A program made the translations under genes and the position numbers. The notes below the pieces were generated by a model that saw nothing but the letters and a program-made list of their open reading frames with translations, was not told the origin of the DNA and did not search any database. A stretch of DNA of 64,000 nt. Origin: Psococerastis gibbosa (lineage: Eukaryota > Arthropoda > Insecta > Psocodea > Psocidae). Of the stretch, positions 43,253 to 53,472 are shown piece by piece. Where the stretch lies: positions 41,190,770 through 41,254,769 of the forward strand of contig OZ020484.1 in the NCBI GenBank assembly GCA_963971405.1, in the 5' to 3' direction. How positions within the stretch are numbered: position 1 is the stretch's first letter; the number at the start of each line of letters is the position of its first letter.

Positions 43253-43500
43253 CTATGATGGAAAATATGCAAAGTCATTCCATTCTATATGTTGGTGCCT
43301 AGTGATTTCATCCTGTTCAAAATTTTCTGCCCCATCGGTTATAAAATATTTTTTTCCAAACTTCCTCCCTTCGGTTATTTCGTTCAGCAGCATTGATACG
43401 TAAGCCCAGTCTACTATATGCGTCGGTGAGGTTAGTTTTTGTTGAGGTACGCAATAAATTACTTCTTCTAGTATGTCTTGTACTTCAAACACTGCTTTGT
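43253..43500 (-). CDS. Unidentified protein-like frame, 79+ codons
   Basis: The open minus frame from 43492 to 43253 has balanced composition (QDILEEVIYCVPQQKL, AYVSMLLNEITEGRKF, ITDGAENFEQDEITRH). A broken relative lies 450 bp away at 42796-42905, on the other side of a MITE. I do not recognise the family. It could be an exon or part of a transposable-element protein; the homologous pair favours a real coding origin. Confidence 0.35.
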
Positions 43501-44967
43501 TGTCTCAAGGGTCAATATTAAAGAAATAGGGACATAAAGAAAAAAATTCACTGTTTCTAGATTATTCGATAGGATGACACCTGGAACACTGCTTATTCGT
43601 AAACTTGCATAAAAGGAAGTTGATTCGATTTTTATATAGTGTTTTAAATGGTAGTAAATTCCAAATTTACATTACTTTAAAATTGAATTGAATGTAAGTT
43701 ATGTTCACAGCAGATAGGCCTATATCTAAATATTTTTTTTGCCAAAACCTGGGTTTGTGTCAATAAATTATTTAATTCCTCGTTTCATAGCCCAAACGTG
43801 AATGAAAATTGTTTTTTGAAAAATTCACAGAAAATACGTATATACGAAAATATGTATTTTCTTCAATTATTGTATTATTGTTTTATACAATACAAACAAG
43901 ATAAAGCAGATTAAACCGATTTTATAGAATAATCGTAAACCGAATAGAAAATGATTTGCCAACTGCTTTAAAAACAATTTTTTTTTCTTATTACATCAGA
44001 ATAATTTCATTTCCCCCTCTTTTTTATGTCCAAACGTCGTATCTGCAAGCCTGTAAAAAAATTCAAAATTTCTTGGCTGAAGTGTAGGAGATACGTGAAT
44101 TAAAACCACCGGAAAAAACTATGAAACGCTCTCCTGAAAAGTTTACATAATATTTAGAGATCTCTAGTGTATGGTACCCTTTTCATCTTGCTTTCACTCA
44201 GATATAATAAAGTTGAAAAAATCAGGGAAATCTAATAAACAGGAAATAAACATTAAAATACGAGTAAGAGTAGGCCTAAATTGGAAACGTTGGAAATTTA
44301 TTTTCTAATTAAGTCCAACTTACATTTTCCCAGACTTTTCCCACTTTCACACAATTGAGTCCATCCCCCCTTCCCCTTACCGCAGCTTACGTAGCCATTC
44401 AGTTCGTATTTTAAAAATAATTTTGTAATGAATATGTAGCTAATTCTGGCATAATGAGAACGTACAATATGGTGCTTATATTGCATGGTGAATAATCTAG
44501 TAAGTTACTGCACATAGAGTCGATAAGTACCCACTGTTGGCTCACCCTAGAAACTTCGCCATACTGCATATGGGATTTTACTTTATAAGTACCTCTGTCT
44601 CATGCATTTTTGATTTATGAAAAGCATTTGAGTATGTCCCAGGTCGGTGTCTTGACATGTTGTATAATTGACGACATGCAGGGCAAACTCGGTTAGTTGG
44701 GTACAGTGTACGTGGTTCCTTCTTAAAGCTCACCCATGGGACCTTTGCGGTCGCCATTTTTATGTTTTCTCCTGGAATAAAAACATCGTTGCCGGTGTTA
44801 TTTCGTTTCAAAGTGTTCTGGGAGGGATACTATTTCTTTTCTAAGTTACGGTGCATGCGGTATATATACAGGGGGCGTGTTTTTTAAGTAAAAATTTCAA
44901 TTCCACGTCTTCACTATTTTTAAAAGGGGAATTGGAAATTTTTTCCCTCATGAAGCAGGCAGAAAAA
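43501..44967. other. No supported feature
   Basis: About 1.5 kb, AT-rich. A minus frame at 44578-44811 contains NRVCPACRQLYNMSRHR but no second zinc-binding half. No repeats noticed. Confidence 0.4.
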
Positions 44968-45826
44968 TAAAGAACCGGTTCGAGTTTACTCGAACATGCT
45001 TTCCAATTTATCAAAATTAGTAGATAGAGAAAATGAGTAATTTCTTGGTAAATAATTTTCCTATGGTTAAATTTCCGATATCTCGGGGGGGGGGGGGGCT
45101 GTCCACCTGACGTTACTCGTCACTGGTGGTGAGGTAAATTCTAGATAGATCAGACTAACACATTACCACACAGCAATACTGGCAGGGCACGCAATGCATT
45201 TGAGCGTGAATTTTCTATCACTTTTTCAAAAAAACATTTTTTTGTACAAAACCAAATACTTTTTTGGGAAAGCAACCTGTCCGGTTTCGTTACTCAATTT
45301 AACACCTGAAACATACCTGAAGGTAGAAATCATCGATAGAAAGGTGTCGTAGAAAAATTATTTTTTAGTCATTTTTCATTATAATTTAGTTATTTTTATT
45401 TTTTTACCCCCAGAAGCAAACTATCAAGGGGCAAGCGACCCCCCGCATTTTATCAACATTAACAACAACTACATCATATGTGAATTTAATAGATATCGTT
45501 TGATCCGTTTTGGATAAATAATAATCTTTTTAGACGTTTTTTTGAAGTTTTTTGAAAATAAAAACCCCCCAAATTGAGTTAGCCCAAAATAAAAATAAAA
45601 TGGTTTCGAGGTATGATTTTTGTGAACCTACATGCCGAATTTAATCAAAATTGACCGAGTAGTTTGCCCGGAAATCGACGAACAGACAGACAGACATTTC
45701 GTAAAAACCACTTTTTTGGATTCCTGGGACCTTAAAACGTGTAAATCCGTTGAAATCTCGGAATCGAAAATTTCGACCGTCACAAAGCTTTCCTTATACT
45801 ACGTATAAATTGGAAAGCAATAATAT
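44968..45826 (-). mobile_element. Dispersed repeat D, longest copy
   Basis: In minus orientation, about 860 bp. The right end TAAATTGGAAAGCAATA and the left end AAAGAACCGG, with TTCGAGTTTACTCGAA and ATGCTTTCCAATTTAT, match the 22661 copy. Between 45085 and 45330 it carries a block (14-G run, GGGAAAGCAACCTG, AACATACCTGAAGG) that the 22661 copy lacks but 635-817 has. No conserved ORF. Confidence 0.7.
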
Positions 45827-46989
45827 ATATGTATACTTTATATATTTCTGTAAAATTATACAATAAAGTACCTAATCAGCAAGTAATCAAGAAAGTATAT
45901 AGTAATATCATCTTTTTTTTTTTAAATAAAAAATGTCTTGAGCCCAACAGTCAGCACATGGTATTCCAAAGGGTATCTTCAAAGGTTGAATGGGCTAAAA
46001 TACTCTCAGATAGGAGTACTTTGACAACAATTTCCATAACATTTGCTGTGTGTTATAATGCAAGGGCACATTTGTTTCTCTCTACTGAGTCATCAATGAC
46101 TTTTATTGATTTTTACATGGATATTTTATTTAATCGTTGATATTTATAGTGAAACTTTATTTTGTACAAAAAATAAGTTTTAAGGGTGTCCAATAACCAG
46201 CATTAAAAACTACCGAAATTTTCTGTTAACCCTAACTAGGCTGACTACTGACAGAGCAATTCTAAAAAAAGAATTAGCATAAGCTTCGCTACTTTTATGC
46301 AAGAAAGCCGTTATATAGCGTTTTTTATATTTATTTAATTGTCGTGTTTCGTCTGCTAGTAATACAGCATATAAAAGTATCTACAAAATGTACTGATTAT
46401 ATCAATTATATAATTATATTTTCTATGTTTCAGGTAAGAATCAGGAATGAATAATTTCATAAAAGCCGCCTGTGAAATTCTAGGAATAATTATTGTGACA
46501 AAGTTCGTAGGTAACTATAAGTAAATTCTATTCGTTGTAATTTTTTTTAATCTTTGTAATAATATTGCATGGTGATACAGAAACTTTATGCCCTTGTCAA
46601 TTAATTGTCCTTGATTAATGGTGAAAGAATGAATCAAATTACAAAATTAATAATGAAATAATATAAAGAAGAAGCCAATAAAATAACAATCAAACTATGA
46701 AGCACGTAGCTTTGAAGAAAAAAAATAATAGGCTAAAAAGGATGATGTCAAGAGGTTCCCTTCCTTTCCCTTCATTTTTCCTATACGCAACGCTGCTCTG
46801 TGACCTGCAATTTGATTCTTTAATAATGTACGCTCACAATCTATCAATCTTGCATGTTGAGAAAGCGGATTATTACAATAGTACAATAGAAGCTCTCATA
46901 ATTCTGTTGATTCGAAAATTGTACGTGGAAAATGAAATTGTTTTTCTAGGAATTTTCAATTGTATGATTTTTATAATATTTTCATTCAA
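45827..46989. other. No supported gene
   Basis: AT-rich. Frames at 45829-46140 (103 codons) and 46697-47065 (122 codons) are low-complexity; the second runs into the LINE remnant at its end. No other feature. Confidence 0.4.
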
Positions 46990-47230
46990 ACGCGATGTAC
47001 AAGTAGCATTTAATTTTTATTTTCTTCGTGTGTTCCCAATTGTTCTACATGGTATGGAGATATAGGCGTTGAGCCAAGCTATGGAGAACATAATCATTGA
47101 ATTTGAAATTTGGGTATACAGACGAATGCTGCGGTAAATGGATACAGAAGCCAAGTTACTGCTGACGGTTAAGAAACGGAAACTTACATACTTCAGCCAT
47201 GTCATAGGAACCATAAATATCACCTTCTGC
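46990..47230 (+). pseudogene. LINE ORF2 C-terminal region, deleted
   Basis: Plus-strand translation: RVFPIVLHGMEI, stop, ALSQAMEN, FEIWVYRRMLR, stop, then LLLTVKKRKLTYFSHVIG. This is the order of the endonuclease-reverse transcriptase C terminus (LLYGMEAW, FE-WVYRRMLR, LL-TVKKRK--Y-GHV). About 15-20 residues between RRMLR and LLLTVK are deleted, and two stops are present. The end at 63915-64000 is from the same region. Confidence 0.75.
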
Positions 47231-48288
47231 TTGTTATGGGTATAATCCAATGTAAGGGCCGAGGACTCCCTCGATTCTCGAGGACTCGATGAGCTCCAAA
47301 TTTAAGCATCCACATTAAATATTTTCCTCGGCCATCAACACAGTCATGCTTCTTTCTACCCAACGTCTAACGTAACGTGCTTTGAAGCATTTCAGTGAAA
47401 ACATACTCCTAGCGTTAACGGACTAAAAAAAGCGTTGACCGGACAAGGTAGAACGTAAGCTAAAATAAAAAGGAAGAGGTTGGTAGCTGTCCAGGGAAGA
47501 GTCTATAAAATAAGGGAAAAATAAAAAGGCTACTCGCAAGATAAACGTTCAGGACAGCCTGGAGCACATGCTTCCAGGCAAACTGAGTTATCGTTTGCCA
47601 TTCCATGCTGCAACTTTGAAGTAACCTTCCAATTTTTTTTACCGCTTGTTCCCCTCCTATCAGCCATATAAATGAAATATGAAAGGCCTCAAACATTTTT
47701 TTCATACACGTACAATATGTTGTGTCTAAATTTTTCCCTGAGAACTCAAACTAAAGCCGTTTGTTAGCAATGCGTTATGGGTGCGAAATCAGACAAGTTG
47801 AAGCATGGGTTGTTGTAAAATTATCCCTTAGAAGCATCTTCATTTCTAGACCGACAAAAACAGGATCCGTACAATGTATTAAGGTTAATAAATGTTGACA
47901 AAAATACCAAAACAAATCAAAATGCATTCTTCTTGCCTAAATTGATATAATTCTCACCTACAATATCCGTTTAGGCAAGAAAAAAATATTTTGATTGGTT
48001 TAATATTTTCACAAACCTTTTTGAACCTTATTACACTGTATTGAACCTAATTTAATCAGCCTTGATAATTATTTGCTGTCGGGGGAATTTTTTATAACGC
48101 CCTTTGCTTTCCCATGTGAGATTGTTCGCGCCCCAAAAGGCATTACCCAATATTAAGCGATACCGGTACTATGTTTATGGACTTTTTCCTTATCAATTTC
48201 TTCCTTTTTATATTTCCCTGCCGGTATAGGCTATTTCCAAATGTTAATAATTACTCATATATCACTATTGTGGTTATGTGATGACATA
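47231..48288. other. No supported feature
   Basis: One short local repeat of GAGGACTC and CTCGA (47264-47292). Short frames only. Confidence 0.45.
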
Positions 48289-48291
48289 TTA

Positions 48292-48434
48292 GGCGGGGTT
48301 TCCACATACGTCAATGGTCAATGATAAAATGTGGTATTGACGTTTTAGCAGATATTAAAGACATACTAAAAATGTCTGCTACCACGTCAAAACCATATTT
48401 ACCATTGACCATTGACGTATGTGGAAACCCCGCC
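48292..48434. mobile_element. Short MITE C relative, 143 bp
   Basis: Ends GGCGGGGTTTCCACATACGT and complement, flanked TTA (48289-48291) and TTT (48435-48437). Arms of about 60 bp hold CAATGGTCAATG, and the centre has TAGCAGATATT and AATGTCTGCTACCACGTC, the same motif as the outer arms of the composite copies. It links the two types of end in one family. Confidence 0.82.
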
Positions 48435-48522
48435 TTTGCAAGGTAGGCTATCCTAAGACTGCTGGTATGAACATACATCATTGAGTAGATACCATTAAGC
48501 TAATATTTCTTGACATTACTAT

Positions 48523-48901
48523 TCATAACGAATTTAATTTCAAACCAATGTCCCAGTCAGGTGTTTCTGTAACTTTACTGGCCGATAAGAGGGTGGGAGA
48601 GGACGGGGTTGTCCCAGAATTAGCCAGGCAGACGATGTTGATTGCGTTAAGGCATTTGAAAGGTACATTAGCCGTAACATGGGCCGCGTTACAGGCTAAA
48701 TGATGCATCGGCATTATGACAAGACCCCTTGTATTGCTTTCCAGACACTAATGCTCTGCTGTTACGGACAATTACCCCCTCACCATAGGGGTTGCTGCCT
48801 GTCAGTTGGAATTCGGCATTTAGGTGTTCAGCACTCTCTTTCCCTAAAATTGTTGAGTAACTATTGATCTGTAATAGAATCTGCCTACACAGTACGTTCA
48901 T
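48523..48901 (-). pseudogene. Two protein-like minus frames, possible frameshift
   Basis: Frame 1 (48901-48689) has LGKESAEHLNAEFQLTGSNP, then GEGVIVRNSRALVSGKQY. Frame 2 (48714-48523) has AAHVTANVPFKCLNAINIVC, then SASKVTETPDWDIGL. They overlap by about 25 bp and could be one frameshifted coding relic. An acceptor-like TCTATTACAG precedes frame 1 and CCTATG/GTGAGG lies inside it, so exons are also possible. No family recognised. Confidence 0.25.
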
Positions 48902-49298
48902 GAGCTATGAACCTATTTAAAAATTGTGTTGGGAATAATTTTTTGTCTTGGCTTGGGCTAAGTGTTTAAAAAATAAAGTGAAGAAAACTAAAAAAAGTTA
49001 TTAGGCTACTAACTATTAACTACTAACGGTGTACTGGTACTTAAATATTTTTTTTTATAAAAGACACATTGATGAAACATTTTAGAACATGTCTTGCTAT
49101 TTCCCAAGCAAATGATGGCTTGGCTCTGATTGCCCCATCTTCGAAGTAAGCTATTCAGAGGGTAATTTGCGGCAACTTTGAAATATATACCCTTTCTACA
49201 ATACTTTAACTGGGATATTTTTTACGCTTTAGCAACCTCAGTGGTTTGGCAAGAGCACGACTTCCCTTTTCAAAGCAGCAGTCTCCAAGGTACAAATT

Positions 49299-49353
49299 GC
49301 CATGATGATCGCCAATCTTCGATAGAAGAGGCAATTAAAGTAGAAGAAGAATA
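49299..49353 (+). repeat. Repeat B, copy 3
   Basis: GATGATCGCCAATCTTCGAT, then AGAAGAGGCAATT and AGAAGAAGAAT. It ends exactly where LINE homology begins. Confidence 0.5.
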
Positions 49354-49910
49354 GTAACCAAAAATGAATCTTGGAATGTTCATTTGAATGTGCTACACAA
49401 AAGGCTGAGAGCCATAAATGGAATTTTTTATATATTAAAGAAGTTTATGCCTTCCCATGCCATGATGAATATATATAAAGCCATTTATCAGTCTCGGTTA
49501 CAGGATGGTATGGTATGACTCTGTGGGGGTCTGCACCACAAGTCTGGCTCAGACCTTTATATATAAGCCAAAAATTTGCAGTTAGATCTATATCGAAAAG
49601 CCACAGACTGCAACATACGCTACCGCTTTATAAATCTCTAAATATACTTCCAGTAGCTTTACTTTACAGGAAAGTTATACTACAGTTATTTATATACCAT
49701 ATCTTACCAGCCTTGGTACCACAGACAAGGAATATTCCAACGAGAATGAATATCAACGGATGTCTCAAATTACCCAAATTTACAAAGGCTCATACAACAG
49801 CATCATTCTTGTACAAATCATATTACTACTGTAACGAATTCATTAGTAGTTACGACAAGTTCGCAAGGCCAAATACGAGCATAAAAGGTTACATTGATAT
49901 ATATATATAA
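49354..49910 (+). pseudogene. LINE reverse transcriptase C-terminal part, one frameshift
   Basis: The first frame reads WNVHLNVLHKRLRAINGI, then AMMNIYKAIYQSRLQ and stops near 49518. The next frame takes over with GWYGMTLWGSAPQ, then LYISQKFAVRSI, LPLYKSLNILPVALLYRK and ends at 49910. The breakpoint is near 49505. These are the connection region and C terminus after the RT catalytic core (YGI-LWG, QK-AIR, PLFK-L-ILP). The catalytic FADD block is absent. Confidence 0.8.
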
Positions 49911-50092
49911 AACAAACACTAATGGCAACGTAACTAATACTAGTAATATATCATGATTGTAATAAATGTTTAAACTGTACTCTGCAGTGTGTATCCCGCA
50001 CGCCTCTATGAAGGCATGGGAGCCCTAATTGTATTTTTGTCTAATTATTGTATTTGTTGGAAATAAAGAATTGTTATTATTATTATTATTAT
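49354..50092 (+). mobile_element. 5'-truncated LINE 3' fragment with (TTA)n tail
   Basis: Coding remnant (49354-49910), a 3' UTR with GGAAATAAAGAATTG and a (TTA)n tail at about 50058-50090. The simple 3-nt tail and 5' truncation fit a non-LTR retrotransposon of the CR1/Jockey group. Confidence 0.75.
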
Positions 50093-50427
50093 CTATTTAT
50101 ATCAGCAGCATTTTCGGTTCTTCTTTTATGAAGACCCACAAAATTTCAGCTTTTACGCAACACGGTGGAAGGGGTTTCCGAGGGAAAGGGTGGGCATGGG
50201 TCAAGTCCCATGTTGATAATGGAAAGCAATCCGAGGGATTACCCGGAACTAACCCTTAACAGTAGTCCCGACCCTAAATAAACTTCAACAAAATTGGGGC
50301 GTGTGCAAAAATTGTGTACCAACCTTAGGGGCAAATGTTTCCTTCAATTCTATTTCATTGGGCGACAACCGGTCACTCCCACCCCCTCAGGACCGTAGAG
50401 GCCACCGGGGTTGCAAGCGTTGCGTTA

Positions 50428-51246
50428 GGCGCCGATTCCACCGACCGGCTAAATACAAAAACGGTGACGTGGTAGCAGACATTCAAGACTTAGGCGAGGT
50501 TTCCACCGACCTCGCATTGCAGAATGCAAATGACATTGACGGAAATTAGAATTTTTCTTTTTATAGAAATCTATTAAAATGTTTGTACTTAACATATCCC
50601 ATGACGACATTTTTTAATTTTAGTTTGTTTGTGATTTTACTGTATGATCATTGATCAATTTTAACTATGGCACAGAGGAAAACCATGGACATAGTAAAAC
50701 TATAGACTCATCGTAAACATTCGGATTGAAGCCTCTTGACTTCGGCTATTTCCGTAGCATAGGAGCAGATTGAGCCTTTTGCCATTTGATACCGTGGTAA
50801 CATGTTATTTTTTATTAGATTATTTGAAGATTATTTAGAACGGAAAATCATGCCAGGTAACCAGCAATATTTTTATGCAGAACTTGGAGTACTTTAAATT
50901 TAAATTTTAAAAAATATATATAATAAATGTAAATAATAAATATAATTATATATGAAACAACAAAGAAAACTATAAAGAAAACATGTAATAAAACTATTAA
51001 ATTTGAATATCCCGCCAAAATGCACCTATGAGGGGGCGTGGTCGTGGCTTCAGTCCTCCAGCACAGCCGAAATACGACATGGTGGCTCCATAGTTTTATT
51101 AGCTCCATGAGGAAAACAAACATTTACGTTAGTGTCATTTGCATTCTGCAATGCGAGGTCGGTGGAAACCCCGCCTAAGTCTTGAATGTCTGCTACCACG
51201 TGACCGTTTTTGTATTTAGCCCTAGCCGGTCGGTGGAATCCCCGCC
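50428..51246. mobile_element. Composite MITE C, copy 4, interrupted by another element
   Basis: TTA lies on both sides (50425-50427, 51247-51249). The left outer arm starts GGCGCCGATTCCACCGACCG, the right one ends CGGTGGAATCCCCGCC. The inner element core (CATATCCCATGACG) is present up to 50683, then continues at 51118 after the 50684-51109 insertion. Three elements are thus stacked. Confidence 0.87.
50684..51109. mobile_element. 426-bp DNA transposon derivative, P- or hAT-like
   Basis: An exact 8-bp duplication AGGAAAAC (50676-50683, 51110-51117). Uninterrupted MITE C copies have this octamer once, which proves the boundaries. Inverted ends: CATGGACATAGTAAAACTAT and CATGGAGCTAATAAAACTAT (17 of 20 alike). 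Eight-bp duplications come from hAT and P superfamilies; the CATG start without CAGGG favours a P-like element. No ORF, so it is non-autonomous. Confidence 0.85.
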
Positions 51247-51296
51247 TTAAAGCGTTGCAATCAAAATTATTTCATGTTTCAAACATTTTCCCCCCT

Positions 51297-51392
51297 ATTC
51301 TTCTTCTTCTTATTCTTTTTCGTCTGGCTCTACAGCCCTTGATGGGCTTTGGTCTGCTCGACAACACTCCTCCAGTCATCTTGATTCATCAG
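51297..51392 (-). pseudogene. LINE ORF2 terminal tail
   Basis: Minus translation QDDWRSVVEQTKAHQGL, stop, then a lysine-rich tail from TTCTTCTT repeats. Collinear with 36370-36450 (same CTCGACAACACTCCT block), the end of the LINE remnant there. Only the extreme C terminus remains. Confidence 0.6.
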
Positions 51393-51539
51393 GGTCATTA
51401 GCGTTCATAAAATTTAAATTCTCTATGTTGAAATATATAAGATTGAAATGATAAAAAATGCATGTGTTTTACACCTTCACATTCAAACTTTGCCCCTGGG
51501 GAGAGGCCCCTTAACCCCCTTTTCCTCCAACGCTATAAC

Positions 51540-51720
51540 AGTGAAGAAAACTAAAAACCTGTTTGGTCAGTAAGTGCTTGATGGAGGGAGTTGTCTCCCC
51601 CTGTAAACCTGCCCTGGATCCGGTCAGGTCTAAAACTTTTATTATGGGGAAAGGACGACCCTAATATAGTCATTGCCTTTTGGCCTGAGGCCCAGTGATT
51701 CTCTCAACGACCCTGCTGAA
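51540..51720 (+). repeat. Repeat L, copy 1
   Basis: AAACCTGTTTGGTCAGTAAG, CTCCCCCTGTAAACCTGCCC, GGATCCGGTCAGGTCT, GGCC...TCTCAACGACC. Copies at 52545-52790 and 61680-61860. Non-coding, class unknown. Confidence 0.55.
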
Positions 51721-51840
51721 TACTTCATTGAAACTAGAATAGTGCATTACATAATAAGATTTTCTCTTTTTTTTTTCCTCAAGAGGAAAACCTCGTGAGT
51801 GGTATTAGATTGGTATTGACGCCATCAGTCATTAATAATA

Positions 51841-52280
51841 CACGTGACTTGCTGACAGTGTCATGTGAAGAAATAAGGGGGAGAGACAACGTGATTTCAT
51901 AAGCACCTGTCACTAAATTTCACGCTCCTATACGTACTTCCAACTCAGCACACGTTTAGGGCCATTAGTATTACCTATCTACGTCATTCTGTTCGATGAA
52001 ATATCCAAAGAATATAACTATATGTTTGATTGAGAATGGTTTGCCATATTTTCACTCATAAAGGGGACACGTGGCAGGGCCATGTGAAGAAATTTGGGGA
52101 GGCAACGTGATTGCATTTAAACACCTGTCACTAAATTTCACGATCCTATTCGTACAATCTCTCCGCATGTTTTTTTGCTATTATTATTATTATTATTATG
52201 CCTGTGCGTTATTTTATTCTGTGTAATATCCAAGGAATACAACTTCATCTTTGATTGAGGACGGTTTACCACCTCTTCAC
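51841..52280 (+). repeat. Imperfect tandem duplication, about 225 bp units
   Basis: Unit 1 (51841-52050) and unit 2 (52066-52280) share CATGTGAAGAAAT, AACGTGATT-CAT, CACCTGTCACTAAATTTCAC, TCCTAT-CGTAC, the GTAATATCCAA(A/G)GAATA block, TTTGATTGAG and GGTTT(G/A)CCA. Unit 2 gained a (TTA)n run near 52179-52199. Confidence 0.75.
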
Positions 52281-52544
52281 GTTAGTTTAGATGGTAGAGT
52301 AACCTTTCGGAGCTAAAGCTCGCCTAGTATAACTAAAGACGTGTATCATTTATTCGCTCATTGGTAATTCAAAAGCTAACTTTGCCACTTGGTGCGATAC
52401 ACCCTAAAAACCTGTCTGAATGTGCAGACACTTGCACGTCTCGTAGGGGTTGGCATGGTTTTTGAGGCGGTTATGGGGTGTCTACACCATAGTGACAACT
52501 AACACCTGAACTGTAACTTACAATAAGAACCCTGCCAGTATGCT

Positions 52545-52790
52545 GTGATAGGGAAACTAAAAACCTGCTGGGTCAGTTAGGCCCCCATAAAGTCTTTGGG
52601 GGGGGGGGGGGAGGGGCGCCTCACCCTGTAAACTCGCCATGGATACGGTCAGTCTCATCATTTTTGGCCTTGTGTGTGTGTGTAAGCCACCCCCTCTCCT
52701 TACATACACAGCAAAAATAGCTGGCCACAAAAAGCAGGCCATCTGATTCCCTCAACGGCTTTGCCTATTCCCTGATGGAATCCTCACAAT
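52545..52790 (+). repeat. Repeat L, copy 2
   Basis: AAACCTGCTGGGTCAGTTAG, a 14-G run (52598-52611), CACCCTGTAAACTCGCC, GGATACGGTCAGTCTC, and CAGGCC-TCTGATTCCCTCAACG. Flanks the tandem duplication, with copy 1 on its other side. Confidence 0.55.
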
Positions 52791-52954
52791 CAGTTTTTCG
52801 CACAAATTATAATTTTACGCTGGAAATATCTTGGAGCGTTATTGAGTGTATGAGTACAATATTCATGATATCTGCATATCATGTAGGCATCCCAACATTA
52901 AGATTTGACATCATTTCTTTTAGATTTCTATAGAAAAGGACATGACGTAGAATA

Positions 52955-53130
52955 GTGGAACACAATCCGACTTTCACGCGAAAGGTTGTTGGTTCAAGTG
53001 CTACACTTGCTACATTTTCTGGCCATGCTTTAGAGGGCATGTAAAACAGGCGGTCCCGTTCAGTAGTTGAGTGTAAGAGAGGGCTTTATAGCCCTAACTC
53101 CGCTAGATTGGCTTAGCAATAGAACAAAAA
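52955..53130 (+). mobile_element. SINE F (tRNA-Glu-derived), copy 3
   Basis: GTAGAATAGTGGAACACAAT, CCGACTTTCACGCGAAAGG, GGTTCAAGTGC (T-arm region), CTACATTTTCTGGCCATGC, GAGGGCATGTAAAACAGGCG, and GCCCTAACTCCGCTAGATT. The anticodon-arm stretch is conserved. It lies just downstream of the possible terminal exon on the opposite strand. Confidence 0.72.
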
Positions 53131-53179
53131 AATCAACATTTATTTAGAAAAGAGGTTCATGGATGACGTTTGATATGTC

Positions 53180-53472
53180 TTAATCTAAATCTATATTTAT
53201 TAATGCACACATTTTCCTATAAAAACCTATAAATGCCAAATATAAGGTTTGTATTGGATCAGTTGGCTTTTGTGCTCGTACCATTCTTAAAGCACGCTTT
53301 ATTGGTCTCACATCGGGCACATTAACTGTAAGAGCATCTTTGCTTTCTATACGCAGCAATAACAATTTATTTGAAAGGGGTTTAAGGGCGAGTGTAAAGC
53401 TTCGAAAGAGCCCAAAATGTGGATGGTTATCGCCCGTAACTGAAAATGCTGCAAAACAGAACGGCTTTGCCT
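53180..53472 (-). CDS. Possible terminal exon, about 97 codons, unidentified
   Basis: The minus frame is open from 53482 to the TAA at 53180-53182, longer than an ATG-based reading shows because it has no Met start. TTACTTACAG ending at 53473 is a plausible 3' splice site. The product starts EAKPFCFAAFSVTGDNHPHF and holds LLLLRIESKDALTVNVPD, then VRPIKRALRMVRAQKPTD and a hydrophobic end. AATAAA lies about 35 bp past the stop. The charge pattern looks like a folded protein, but I know no family. A decayed element is the alternative. Confidence 0.3.
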
